Of a DNA stretch of 64,000 bases, positions 57,152 to 64,000 are shown piece by piece (within the stretch, counting starts at the first letter, position 1; every line of letters begins with the position of its first letter). The notes below the pieces were generated by a model, which was not told where the DNA came from, did no database searches, and saw only the letters and a list, made by a program, of their open reading frames with translations. The stretch lies in assembly GCF_001887355.1 (NCBI RefSeq), contig NZ_MPIN01000012.1, positions 61,121-125,120 of the forward strand, given 5' to 3'. The translations under genes were made by a program, and so were the position numbers. The stretch is from Cystobacter ferrugineus. GTDB taxonomy: Bacteria > Myxococcota > Myxococcia > Myxococcales > Myxococcaceae.

Positions 57152-57649
57152 ATGGAGTGCCTGAACTGTGGCGGGAAGATGGAGACGCGCCGGGAGAACC
57201 ACCGATATACCGAGTCCGGCCTGGATAACGTGACGCTGGTGGGGGTGGAAGTTCGCCGCTGCGCGACCTGTGGAGAGTGGGAACTGGTGTTGCCGCGCGT
57301 GGAAGCGCTACACCGCAGCTTGGCGCTGACGTTGGTGAGGAAGCGGACCCGGTTGACCGCCAAGGAGGTCCGTTTTCTGCGAAAGTATCTGGGGTTCTCT
57401 GGAGAAGATTTCGCGCGCCGGATGCACGTGGCGCCGGAGACTGTGTCGAGGTGGGAGACGGGCAAGCAGGACATGGGCTGGACCGCAGAGATGGCTCTGC
57501 GTCTCATGGTGGTGCATGAGGAGCGGATGACCGACTACCACTTGGCGGAACTGGAAGAGGTGGACGTGGAGAAGCGCCAGTCTGAGTTGATGGCATTTCA
57601 GTCGGTCCGAACGCATTGGGAGCCGACCGATTTGGGCGCGCAGGTTTGA
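57152..57649 (+). CDS. MqsA-like antitoxin, zinc finger plus HTH
   Basis: 165-residue protein. The N-terminal zinc-binding domain has two Cys pairs (CLNCGG at the start and CATCGE near 37). A C-terminal Xre-type helix-turn-helix is at about 72-115 (LTAKEVRFLRKYLGFSGEDF, then ARRMHVAPETVSRWETGK). This is the architecture of MqsA/YgiT antitoxins, which bind toxin through the zinc domain and DNA through the HTH. It lies downstream of its DUF4258 partner with a palindrome ahead of the operon. The start ATG at 57152 is chosen over a longer frame that overlaps the toxin. Confidence 0.85.
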   Translation: MECLNCGGKMETRRENHRYTESGLDNVTLVGVEVRRCATCGEWELVLPRVEALHRSLALTLVRKRTRLTAKEVRFLRKYLGFSGEDFARRMHVAPETVSRWETGKQDMGWTAEMALRLMVVHEERMTDYHLAELEEVDVEKRQSELMAFQSVRTHWEPTDLGAQV

Positions 57650-57701
57650 AGCAGTAGCAGGGCACCTTCCATAGCGGGACACTGGCCGCCTGGGCTTGAT
57701 T

Positions 57702-57919
57702 CGGCTACGTGGAGCAGGCTCACCTTGCTGCTGGGGCCCTTTCTTGGCAACCCGGCGATGCTGGCCAATATCTACGTCGCGAAGTTCAACCGGGTGACGG
57801 GGGCGCTGCTCTGGGTCACGAGGCTTCACCGCGAGCGGTCCCGACAGGGGCTCGCCCGGACTCGACCTGGAGCGCTGTGCCGGTCCGTGGGGGCGCGGAA
57901 ATCCAAAGCAACCAACTAG
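57702..57919 (+). pseudogene. possible remnant of a beta-propeller/SBBP-type repeat protein
   Basis: A short frame reads NPAMLANIYVAKFNRVTGAL then LWVTRL before degenerating. The motif I-Y-V-A-K-F-(x5)-G-x-L-L-W is the repeat unit of SBBP-type beta-propeller lipoproteins common in myxobacteria. No start, signal or further repeat is present, so at best it is a gene fragment. Confidence 0.3.
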
Positions 57920-58290
57920 ATGCAGATGATCGTGAATTCTTGAGGCTCCGGTTCACCCAGCAAGGTTCTCCGGAGCTTCGACCTGGCCGACCGGGTGTCC
58001 TCGCAATAACAAGTCGGGCCGAACGCGAACAGCAAGATCCCGGTTCCCACCAGCAGCACGCCGAAGAGCACGAAGCCGTACGTCAAGCGGTTCGGGAACA
58101 GGTACAGGCCCACCAGGGCGACTGCCCAGACGATGGCTCCGGCCAGGAGCACGAGGGGCGCCTCGGGGGGAATGAACATCTGGAGTAGGACCAGACACAC
58201 GAGCCCCGCCAGGAGCACGAGTCCGGCGCGTCCCAGCAACCGGCTCACGTTCCACTGCGGTCGAGCGTACGCGCTGAAGATTTCTGCCAT
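57916..58290 (-). CDS. small inner membrane protein, three predicted helices
   Basis: 124-residue protein. Hydrophobic helices near residues 20-40 (GRAGLVLLAGLVCLVLL), 45-64 (PLVLLAGAIVWAVALVGLYL) and 70-90 (YGFVLFGVLLVGTGILLFAF). A polar basic C-terminal tail has a CYCED segment and ends FTIICI. AGGAG and GGGAG precede the ATG. Function unknown; no neighbours on the same strand. Confidence 0.7.
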   Translation of the reverse strand: MAEIFSAYARPQWNVSRLLGRAGLVLLAGLVCLVLLQMFIPPEAPLVLLAGAIVWAVALVGLYLFPNRLTYGFVLFGVLLVGTGILLFAFGPTCYCEDTRSARSKLRRTLLGEPEPQEFTIICI

Positions 58291-58435
58291 GGCTCCCGGT
58301 CTCCTGGTGGATCGGAGCCCATCATAGCACCGCGTGCTACCAGGGACCCATCAATCGTGTTTCTTCCTGCCACGGCTCGTGGACATCGCTCTTGGAGGTG
58401 TGTGCCCACCCGTAGAGGCACAGCAGGGCCCGGAA

Positions 58436-58494
58436 ACAGAAAAGCCGATCTCCTGGGCGTGGCTTTCTGAAAAAGCATATCGCGGTTTTTCTGT
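58436..58494. repeat. imperfect inverted repeat
   Basis: ACAGAAAAGCCG (58436-58447) and CGGTTTTTCTGT (58483-58494) pair over 12 bp with one G-U. It lies between the divergent membrane-protein and esterase genes. It could be a bidirectional terminator-like structure or the ends of a tiny mobile element; no evidence decides. Confidence 0.4.
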
Positions 58495-58551
58495 TGAACG
58501 CCGTTGGTGTGTTTCCCCACCAGAACCCTCTTCCCCTCATGAGGAGCACTG

Positions 58552-60615
58552 GTGTTTCGACGATTCTCGAGGTGCCATCGACCATCTGTCTGGAAGGCGG
58601 TAGGTGTCGGGGTCATGCTCAGCGCGTGCGTGAGCGACCCTGCCGCGACGCCACTGCCGGAGTGCGCACCACAGGAAGTCGGTGGGCCCCTGTGGGTCAC
58701 GGCTGACTGTGTCGACCCGCTGTACAACCGCCCGGTCATCGACAGCCAGACCGATCTGGCCACCCCGGTGCCGCATCACAAGGTGTCGGGCCACTTCGAG
58801 GGCACCGATAAGCGGTTCAACTTCTACTTCCCGCCGAAGAGCCAGTGGGAGGGCCGCTTCTTCAACCTCGTGTACCCGCTCCAGGACGAGAACGCGACCG
58901 ACGAGGACGTCAGCTTCGGCGCGGACAGCGGGGCGTACACGGTGCAGACAAACGGCGGCGGTGGCTACCGGGTCGACGCGGCCGCGGCCAAATTCTCCAA
59001 GACGGTCGCGGCGAGCTACTACGGTTCGTCCAGACGGATCCATGGCTACATCTACGGCGGTAGCGGTGGCTCCTACCAGACCCTCGGTGCCATCGAGAAC
59101 AGCTCCGGGGTGTGGGATGGCGCCGTGCCGTTCATCCCAGGCGTGCCGACCTCCATCCCGAACGATTTCTTCATCCGGGCCTTCGCGCGTTTCGTGGTGG
59201 AGGACAAGGCACCACGGATAGCGAGCGCGGTGAGCCCAGGGGGGAGCGGTGACCCCTACACCGGGCTCGATGATGTGGAGCGGGCAGTGTTGCTCGAGGT
59301 GACGAGGCTGGGCATACCGCTGCGGGCCTGGGAGGACTCCGCGTATGTGCTTGGTCTGAACGATGCTCAGGGCCTCCTCGGTTTCGCGAGCGCGGTTCGA
59401 GGCAGCGATCCCACGTATGTCGACGACTTCTGGAGCAAGCCGGGGTACCTTGGTACGGAGCAGTCGGCCCTCGGCGAGCTGTTCCGTGCCGCCAGGCGCG
59501 ACCACCTCGCCACCATCACCGAGGTCAACCGGAACGCACAGAACGTACCGGCAAGCCTGTCCCTCGATGGCGCGCCAACGGTCCCGACGACAACCGCTCT
59601 CGACTACACGCTCTACGCAGCCGACGGCACGACGAGGGTCGGGACCCTGTCGGGTTCACTGGACCCGGCCACGAAGGTCTTCACCCTCGGGAGCGGGAAC
59701 CCAGACAGCGTGCTGAGCGCCATCGGCACCGGCGCCAGGCTGCGGATCGACAACCAGTGGTCCCTCGCGCTGCTCTCGTACCATCGGCACCAGGTTCCAC
59801 AGCGGCCGGGCTTCTCCGCTTGGAACCAGTTCAGGGCGCCTGACGGAACACCGCTCTACCCTCAGCGTCCCATCGAGATGGGCCCGATCATCTCCCGCGG
59901 CGTGACCGACGGCGGTACGCACAACGGCATGATCCACGGCAAGGTCATCGTGGTCGCCAACCTGCTCGACACCGACGCCTATCCCTGGCATGCCGACTGG
60001 TACAGCACGAGGGTGAGGGAGTCCCTCGGCGAGCGCTACGACGACAACTTCCGGCTCTGGTACAACGACAACGCGGATCACATCGGTCCCCGCACTGCCC
60101 GTCTCGTGCAGTACAACGGCATCCTCCAGCAGGCACTTCGAGACGTGAGCGCCTGGGTAGAGCAGGGCGTGGCGCCCGCGCGATCGACCCGTTACGACGT
60201 GGTCGACAGTCAGATCCGGGTGCCGGAGAACGCCGAGGCGCGCCAAGGTATCCAGCCCGTCGTCGAGCTGACCGTCAACGGCGCCGCCTTGATCGACGTC
60301 GCCGCCGGCCAGACCGTCACCTTCGTGGCGAAGATCCAGGTCCCGCCAGGGGCCGGCCAGGTCGTGGGCACCGAGTGGGATTTCGCCGGCACGGGCAACT
60401 TCATGGCATCGCCCTTCGGAAGTCCCAGTCAGACGGTGGAGGTGTCGGTGCCATTCACCTACACCATGCCCGGTACCTACTTCCCGGCGCTGCGAGCGAC
60501 CGCCCAGCGTGAGGGAGACACGAGCACGCCCTTCGCGAAGGTCCAGAACCTGGGTCGCGTTCGTGTCGTGGTCCACGAGAAGGACGATGAGCAATGGGCA
60601 CCCGCGCGCCAGTAA
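58552..60615 (+). CDS. lipoprotein esterase-like protein with C-terminal PKD domain
   Basis: 687-residue lipoprotein from a GTG start with GAGGAG six bases upstream. Lipobox LSAC (Cys26). The main domain (about 70-545) has a nucleophile-elbow-like YGGSGGSY (Ser171), a late segment GMIHGKVIVVANLLDTDAYP and WYNDNADHIGP (a candidate catalytic His), reminiscent of tannase/feruloyl-esterase-type alpha/beta hydrolases. A PKD-like beta domain closes the protein at about 565-675 (VTFVAKIQVPPGAG, TEWDFAGTGNF, FTYTMPGTYFPAL). The nature of the substrate is unknown. Base composition looks milder than in the core genes, hinting at transfer. Confidence 0.75.
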   Translation: MFRRFSRCHRPSVWKAVGVGVMLSACVSDPAATPLPECAPQEVGGPLWVTADCVDPLYNRPVIDSQTDLATPVPHHKVSGHFEGTDKRFNFYFPPKSQWEGRFFNLVYPLQDENATDEDVSFGADSGAYTVQTNGGGGYRVDAAAAKFSKTVAASYYGSSRRIHGYIYGGSGGSYQTLGAIENSSGVWDGAVPFIPGVPTSIPNDFFIRAFARFVVEDKAPRIASAVSPGGSGDPYTGLDDVERAVLLEVTRLGIPLRAWEDSAYVLGLNDAQGLLGFASAVRGSDPTYVDDFWSKPGYLGTEQSALGELFRAARRDHLATITEVNRNAQNVPASLSLDGAPTVPTTTALDYTLYAADGTTRVGTLSGSLDPATKVFTLGSGNPDSVLSAIGTGARLRIDNQWSLALLSYHRHQVPQRPGFSAWNQFRAPDGTPLYPQRPIEMGPIISRGVTDGGTHNGMIHGKVIVVANLLDTDAYPWHADWYSTRVRESLGERYDDNFRLWYNDNADHIGPRTARLVQYNGILQQALRDVSAWVEQGVAPARSTRYDVVDSQIRVPENAEARQGIQPVVELTVNGAALIDVAAGQTVTFVAKIQVPPGAGQVVGTEWDFAGTGNFMASPFGSPSQTVEVSVPFTYTMPGTYFPALRATAQREGDTSTPFAKVQNLGRVRVVVHEKDDEQWAPARQ

Positions 60616-61003
60616 CCCGCATTTCGAGCAGGAGCTGAAGGACGGACGACTTGAAGCGCAAGTTGCTGACGAAGTGAGGCGGGACGGCCTATGTCAGACG
60701 CGAGGTGACCGCCGAGCCCTTCATCGGCCTGCTGCCGCGCCTCGGGTTGTGGGGCTTGTCAAAGAGCTGTAGGACCTGGCTCCTCCACATTCCTCCTCGG
60801 ACAACGAATTTCCCCAGGCTTGTGTCCGGGCTGTCCCCAGGGTGTCGGCTCCTCTCCCTCTTGATCTTGCCCCGCTCCACCCCTTACCCCTGCTCGCTTC
60901 ACCCCTGACCCCTCCTCGCTCCCATCCCGATTTTCCCCTCGGGCAAGCCCTCATCAGTTGACCCCTCAGTGGTGTGTCTTGTCCTCGGGTACTAGATCAG
61001 AAG
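60616..61003. other. intergenic region upstream of the peptide precursor
   Basis: About 390 bp with no convincing gene. Near 60690-60750 a frame reads TAYVRREVTAEPFIGLLPRL, which looks protein-like and may be a decayed coding fragment (unassigned). Downstream the DNA is C/T-rich on the top strand. TTGACC at 60958 has no -10 at normal spacing. Confidence 0.4.
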
Positions 61004-61023
61004 TGCCGCCAATTTCGGCGGCA
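61004..61023 (+). promoter_or_regulatory. leader hairpin ahead of the precursor gene
   Basis: TGCCGCC (61004-61010) and GGCGGCA (61017-61023) form a perfect 7-bp stem with a 6-base loop, ending 5 bases before the ribosome site GGAGG (61029-61033). It may limit ribosome access or protect the short mRNA. Confidence 0.5.
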
Positions 61024-61042
61024 TCATGGGAGGAACAGGATC

Positions 61043-61246
61043 ATGATCGAGATAAACCCGAAGAGGCTCAGCCTGAACAGGGAGACCATCCGGAATCTCT
61101 CGGATGAGAACCTGGAACAGGTCGCTGGTGGCCAAGGGCGGGACCGCGACAGAGACAGGGACAGAGATCGTTACTCCTACCGCCGCCACCGCGGCTGCCA
61201 CCGCCCCTCGCGGCGCTACTACGACCGCAGGTGCCGTGACTACTAG
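61043..61246 (+). CDS. double-glycine RiPP/bacteriocin-like precursor with Arg-Asp-rich core
   Basis: 67-residue peptide with GGAGG nine bases before the ATG. Residues 1-30 form a leader of the class I lanthipeptide / natural-product-precursor type: LSLNRETIRNLSDENLEQ followed by VAGG (Gly29-Gly30), the classic site cut by C39 peptidases. The predicted 37-residue core begins QG, has five Arg-Asp repeats (33-42), then YSYRRHRGCHRPSRR and YYDRRCRDY, with two Cys (52 and 64), 15 Arg, 7 Asp and 5 Tyr, so it is strongly basic. It has no Thr and only two Ser, so lanthionine rings would be few. A C39-ABC exporter lies 145 bp away, convergent. No modification enzyme is in the window. Confidence 0.75.
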   Translation: MIEINPKRLSLNRETIRNLSDENLEQVAGGQGRDRDRDRDRDRYSYRRHRGCHRPSRRYYDRRCRDY

Positions 61247-61391
61247 CGGCTGAACCATCGCCTGCCGGTACCGTGTCCGCCTGCGTGTAGAGGCGCAGTG
61301 CGGCCCACCGCCGGCAGTGCGGTGTCCCCGAGTTCAATTCCTGGCGTTTGGGAATTCTTCCGCGCGAGGGAGGTTCTGGCCGTGGGGGTGT

Positions 61392-63590
61392 TCAACCCAA
61401 CTGGGCCGCCACCAGCGTGGCATAGATTCCTCCGCGGGCGAGCAATTGCTGGTGCGTCCCCGCCTCCACCAGGGCGCCATCCTCCAGGGTGAGGATCAGA
61501 TCCGCGCCAGTGACAGTGCTCAACCGATGGGCAATCACGATGCGTGTGCACTCGAGAGTTGCCAGTGCCTGGTGGACCTTGCTCTCGGTAATGGCATCCA
61601 AAGCGCTGGTGGCCTCGTCCAGCAGCAGAATGGCGGGCTTGCGGACGAGCGCCCGGGCGAGCGCGAGCCGCTGCCGCTGCCCGCCGGAGAGCGAGGTCCC
61701 GCGATCCAGCAGCAGGCTTTCGTAGCCCATGGGCATGGCGAGCACCTCCTCGTGGATCTGCGCCAGTCTGGCGGCCTCCACCACGGCTTCCAGGGGAAGG
61801 GCGGGGTCCGCCAGGGTGATGTTGGAGCGGATGCTCGCGCTGAACAGGGCCGGGTTCTGCAGGACGATTCCCAACTGCTGGCGGACCGAGCGCAGGTCCA
61901 GCTCCGACAGGTCCATCCCGTCGTACAAGATGCGTCCCGCGCTGGGTTGGTACATACCCAGCAGCAGGTTGGCGAGGGTGGACTTGCCCGCCCCCGAGCG
62001 GCCCACGATGGCCACGCGCTGCCCGGGTTGGATTTCCACCGACACGTCTCGTATCACCAGGGGCGCGTGGGGGCCGTAGCTGAACGAGACCTTCTCCAGG
62101 GAGATGTGTCCCGTGAGCTTGTGCGCCCGGCGCGCCTTGCCCGCCGGCTGCTCGGGAGGTGCATCCATCACGTCATGGATCCGATCGAGGTAGCTGCCCA
62201 GGAGCTGCAACTGCATCATCGTGGAGACCATGTTCCCGAGCGGCCCGAGGAAGCCCACCGCCACCGCGTTGAGCGCCAGCATGCTGCCCAGGCTGAGCAC
62301 TCCACGGAGCACCTGCCAGGCTCCGAAGCACAGGGTGACCAGGGGCGCGCCGAGCTGCAGGGTGCTCAGCAGCGACTCGACCAGGGTTTCGAGCCGTCCA
62401 CGCAGGAGCGAGATGTTGAGCACATCCACGAACATCCCCGACCAGCGCTCCACCGCCCGGTGCTCGCCACCCATCGCCTTCAAGGTCTCCATGCCGGTGA
62501 GGAACTCCACCTCGTAGGCCTCGGTCTTCGCCGTCGCCTCCAGGCTGCGGGCCATCAACTCCGACTGCCGCCGCCAACTCCAGGCGAACACGCCCACCTG
62601 GAGCGCCGAGAGTCCCAGCACCAGCAGCGCCAGGGGCACGTTCATGATGAACAACACCCCCAGGAACAGGATCACCATGGAGCCATCCAGCAGGCCTGAG
62701 AGCACCCCCGAGGTCAGCATCTCGCGGATGGTGGTATTGCTGCCGAGGCGATTCATGAGATCGCCCACCGCCCTGCGCTGGAAGAACACGTACGGCAGCT
62801 CCACCAGGTGCTCCACGAAGCCCAGCGTCATGCGCGCATCCAGCTCGGTGCGCAGGTGCAACAACAGATAGGAGCGCACCATCGACGCCAGGAACTGGAA
62901 GAAGATCAGCGAGCCCATCGCCACGCTCAGCACGAGCAGCAGGTGGTAGTCGCTGCGGGGCACCACCCTGTCCGTGATGGTCCCGGTGAGCACCGGCAGC
63001 CCCAGGGCGAAGAGCTGCACCAGCAGGGAGATGAGGAGGATGCGGGGCAGCATCCCCGATTGAAGCAGGAGCTGCTCCAGGTAACGCCGGAGCGGGAGCT
63101 TCTGGCCCTTCTCCTGCACGAAGGTGTCGCCAGGCTCCAGCAGCAGGGCCACGCCCGTGAACGACCGGCGGAACTGGTCGAGCGGCACCCGCCGCCGGCC
63201 CACCTCTGGATCCACCACGTCGACCCAGCCCTTGCCCAGGCGCTCGAAGACCACGAAGTGGCGGAATTCCCAGTGGAGGATGGAGCCCGCCGGGAGGTAG
63301 TCGATGTCCTCCACCTCCAGGGTGACCCCGCGGCCACGCAGCCCATACCAGCGGGCGGTCTCGAGGAGGGTCAGCGCGGTCGCGCCGTCCCGGTCCACGC
63401 CGAGGACCTGGCGGATGTCGTCCAGGCGCACCACCTTGCCATGGTACGAGAGCACCATGCCCAGACAGGCCGCGCCACAATCACTGGCATCCATCTGCTG
63501 GATGTGGGGAATCCGCCTGCGGCGTGCAGGCAGACCCAGCCGGAGCAACTCCGGGAATCGTTTCCGCAGGGAGTGGAGTGGGCTGATCAT
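61392..63590 (-). CDS. C39 peptidase-containing ABC exporter (bacteriocin/RiPP type)
   Basis: 732-residue inner-membrane protein that cuts double-glycine leaders and exports the core peptide. N-terminal C39 peptidase: QQMDASDCGAACLGM with Cys38, then His111 (RHFVVF) and Asp127 (DVVDPEVG), all present. Five to six membrane helices lie at about 180-450. The nucleotide-binding domain has Walker A GRSGAGKST (530-538), signature LSGGQRQR (634-641), Walker B ILLLDEATSALD and the H-loop IAHRLST. All catalytic parts are intact. It is 6 bp downstream of the HlyD-type gene. The precursor at 61043 is the obvious candidate substrate. Confidence 0.95.
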   Translation of the reverse strand: MISPLHSLRKRFPELLRLGLPARRRRIPHIQQMDASDCGAACLGMVLSYHGKVVRLDDIRQVLGVDRDGATALTLLETARWYGLRGRGVTLEVEDIDYLPAGSILHWEFRHFVVFERLGKGWVDVVDPEVGRRRVPLDQFRRSFTGVALLLEPGDTFVQEKGQKLPLRRYLEQLLLQSGMLPRILLISLLVQLFALGLPVLTGTITDRVVPRSDYHLLLVLSVAMGSLIFFQFLASMVRSYLLLHLRTELDARMTLGFVEHLVELPYVFFQRRAVGDLMNRLGSNTTIREMLTSGVLSGLLDGSMVILFLGVLFIMNVPLALLVLGLSALQVGVFAWSWRRQSELMARSLEATAKTEAYEVEFLTGMETLKAMGGEHRAVERWSGMFVDVLNISLLRGRLETLVESLLSTLQLGAPLVTLCFGAWQVLRGVLSLGSMLALNAVAVGFLGPLGNMVSTMMQLQLLGSYLDRIHDVMDAPPEQPAGKARRAHKLTGHISLEKVSFSYGPHAPLVIRDVSVEIQPGQRVAIVGRSGAGKSTLANLLLGMYQPSAGRILYDGMDLSELDLRSVRQQLGIVLQNPALFSASIRSNITLADPALPLEAVVEAARLAQIHEEVLAMPMGYESLLLDRGTSLSGGQRQRLALARALVRKPAILLLDEATSALDAITESKVHQALATLECTRIVIAHRLSTVTGADLILTLEDGALVEAGTHQQLLARGGIYATLVAAQLG

Positions 63591-63596
63591 GGCGTG

Positions 63597-64000
63597 TCAG
63601 TGGAACAGGACCTTCAATCCAGGGATGATGGTCAGGATGATGCGCTCCGACTTCACCCGCGCATCGACCGTGCCCTGCATTCCATCGAAATAAGTGAGCC
63701 GCTTGCCATCCGCCTCGAAGAACCGGGAGGGGGCGTGGGCTCGCACCAGCACCACGGCCCCGTTGACCGTGAGACTGTCCGCCAACTCCGGGCCCAGGTA
63801 CCGGCGTACCTCTTCCGGCCCCACCAGCCCATCCCCGACCTGGTCGATGATCAACTCCTGGTATTGATATTGGAACCCCTCCAGTTCCAGGCGCATCTTT
63901 CCTCCCTTGGCGAGGAGCGGGCGGGACCCGCCGGGAAGCATCGCGATGACTTCCATGGGCGAGTCCTCCTGCACCAGCGCAACCACCACCTCCCCCTCGG
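63597..64000 (-). CDS. HlyD-family membrane fusion protein, C-terminal part
   Basis: The gene runs off the right edge, so only about 134 C-terminal residues are seen. From EGEVVVALVQEDSPMEVIAM to the end there are beta-barrel and membrane-proximal strands (LEGFQYQYQELIIDQVGDGL, ADSLTVNGAVVLVRAH), then FDGMQGTVDARVKSERIILT and IIPGLKVLFH, the typical C-terminus of exporter adaptor proteins. An internal GTG at 63989 is not the start; the frame is open to the edge. It pairs with the C39 ABC exporter as inner-membrane adaptor to an outer-membrane channel. Confidence 0.85.
   Translation of the reverse strand, partial: EGEVVVALVQEDSPMEVIAMLPGGSRPLLAKGGKMRLELEGFQYQYQELIIDQVGDGLVGPEEVRRYLGPELADSLTVNGAVVLVRAHAPSRFFEADGKRLTYFDGMQGTVDARVKSERIILTIIPGLKVLFH

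Noticed and set aside
61333-61345. GTTCAATTCCTGG, resembling a tRNA T-arm, as a possible attachment site
   Set aside because: The stem pairs poorly and no other tRNA parts or integrase are near.
61330-61376. AATTCC...GGAATT repeat as terminator of the precursor gene
   Set aside because: Only a 6-bp weak stem with no proper T-run.

Overview
The window is GC-rich chromosomal DNA from a myxobacterium, most likely of the Cystobacterineae (Archangium, Cystobacter, Melittangium and Myxococcus relatives). Four things point there: the 16S sequence type with a 16S - tRNA-Ile - tRNA-Ala - 23S - 5S operon; Ser/Thr kinases with C-terminal membrane anchors; many secreted or lipid-anchored proteins; and lipoprotein toxin/immunity genes of the SitAI type. 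This is judgement from reading the sequence; no database was searched.

Layout. 1-5600: one complete rRNA operon on the + strand with two spacer tRNAs and boxA-like sites. 5700-13900: ordinary chromosomal genes (small outer-membrane-like protein, SlyX, TPR proteins, zinc-ribbon protein, aerobic glycerol-3-phosphate dehydrogenase, a subtilisin-like protease, an ECF sigma factor overlapping its zinc anti-sigma factor). 14000-20100: secreted low-complexity paralogues, an alpha/beta hydrolase with a small partner gene, and a PilY1-like von Willebrand A protein lacking the usual C-terminal propeller. 20100-27600: a 1940-residue DUF4011-helicase-nuclease-DUF3320 protein (Hhe-like defence candidate), a secreted GH3 enzyme and a VOC protein. 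28000-36700: two paralogous membrane-anchored Ser/Thr kinases, a lipoprotein penicillin-acylase-family enzyme, and between them an AHH-nuclease lipoprotein toxin with an Imm11-type immunity gene. 36700-49000: serine hydrolase and SGNH hydrolases, a broken class II photolyase, a single-domain response regulator, a cold shock protein with a clear terminator, a DUF4476 protein, and an FHA-containing sigma-54 activator. 49000-52200: a second toxin/immunity pair (PD-(D/E)xK-like toxin with DUF3396-type immunity) opposite a membrane protein, with a perfect inverted repeat in the divergent start region. 52400-56200: cupin, GH92 mannosidase and CutC. 56200-61000: a scrappy accessory stretch with a truncated signal-peptide gene, a DUF4258/MqsA-like toxin-antitoxin pair with a palindromic operator candidate, a possible repeat-protein remnant, a small membrane protein, and an esterase-like PKD lipoprotein. 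61000-64000: a lanthipeptide-like double-glycine precursor with an Arg/Asp-rich core, facing a C39-peptidase ABC exporter and the C-terminal part of an HlyD-type adaptor that runs off the window.

The main theme is secretion and competition: two contact-type toxin/immunity modules, a possible lipase effector, an anti-phage helicase candidate, a toxin-antitoxin pair and a peptide-export locus lie among envelope and regulatory genes. The most novel-looking item is the precursor at 61043-61246. Its leader is recognisable, but its core (five Arg-Asp repeats, then Tyr, Arg and two Cys) matches no peptide class I know.
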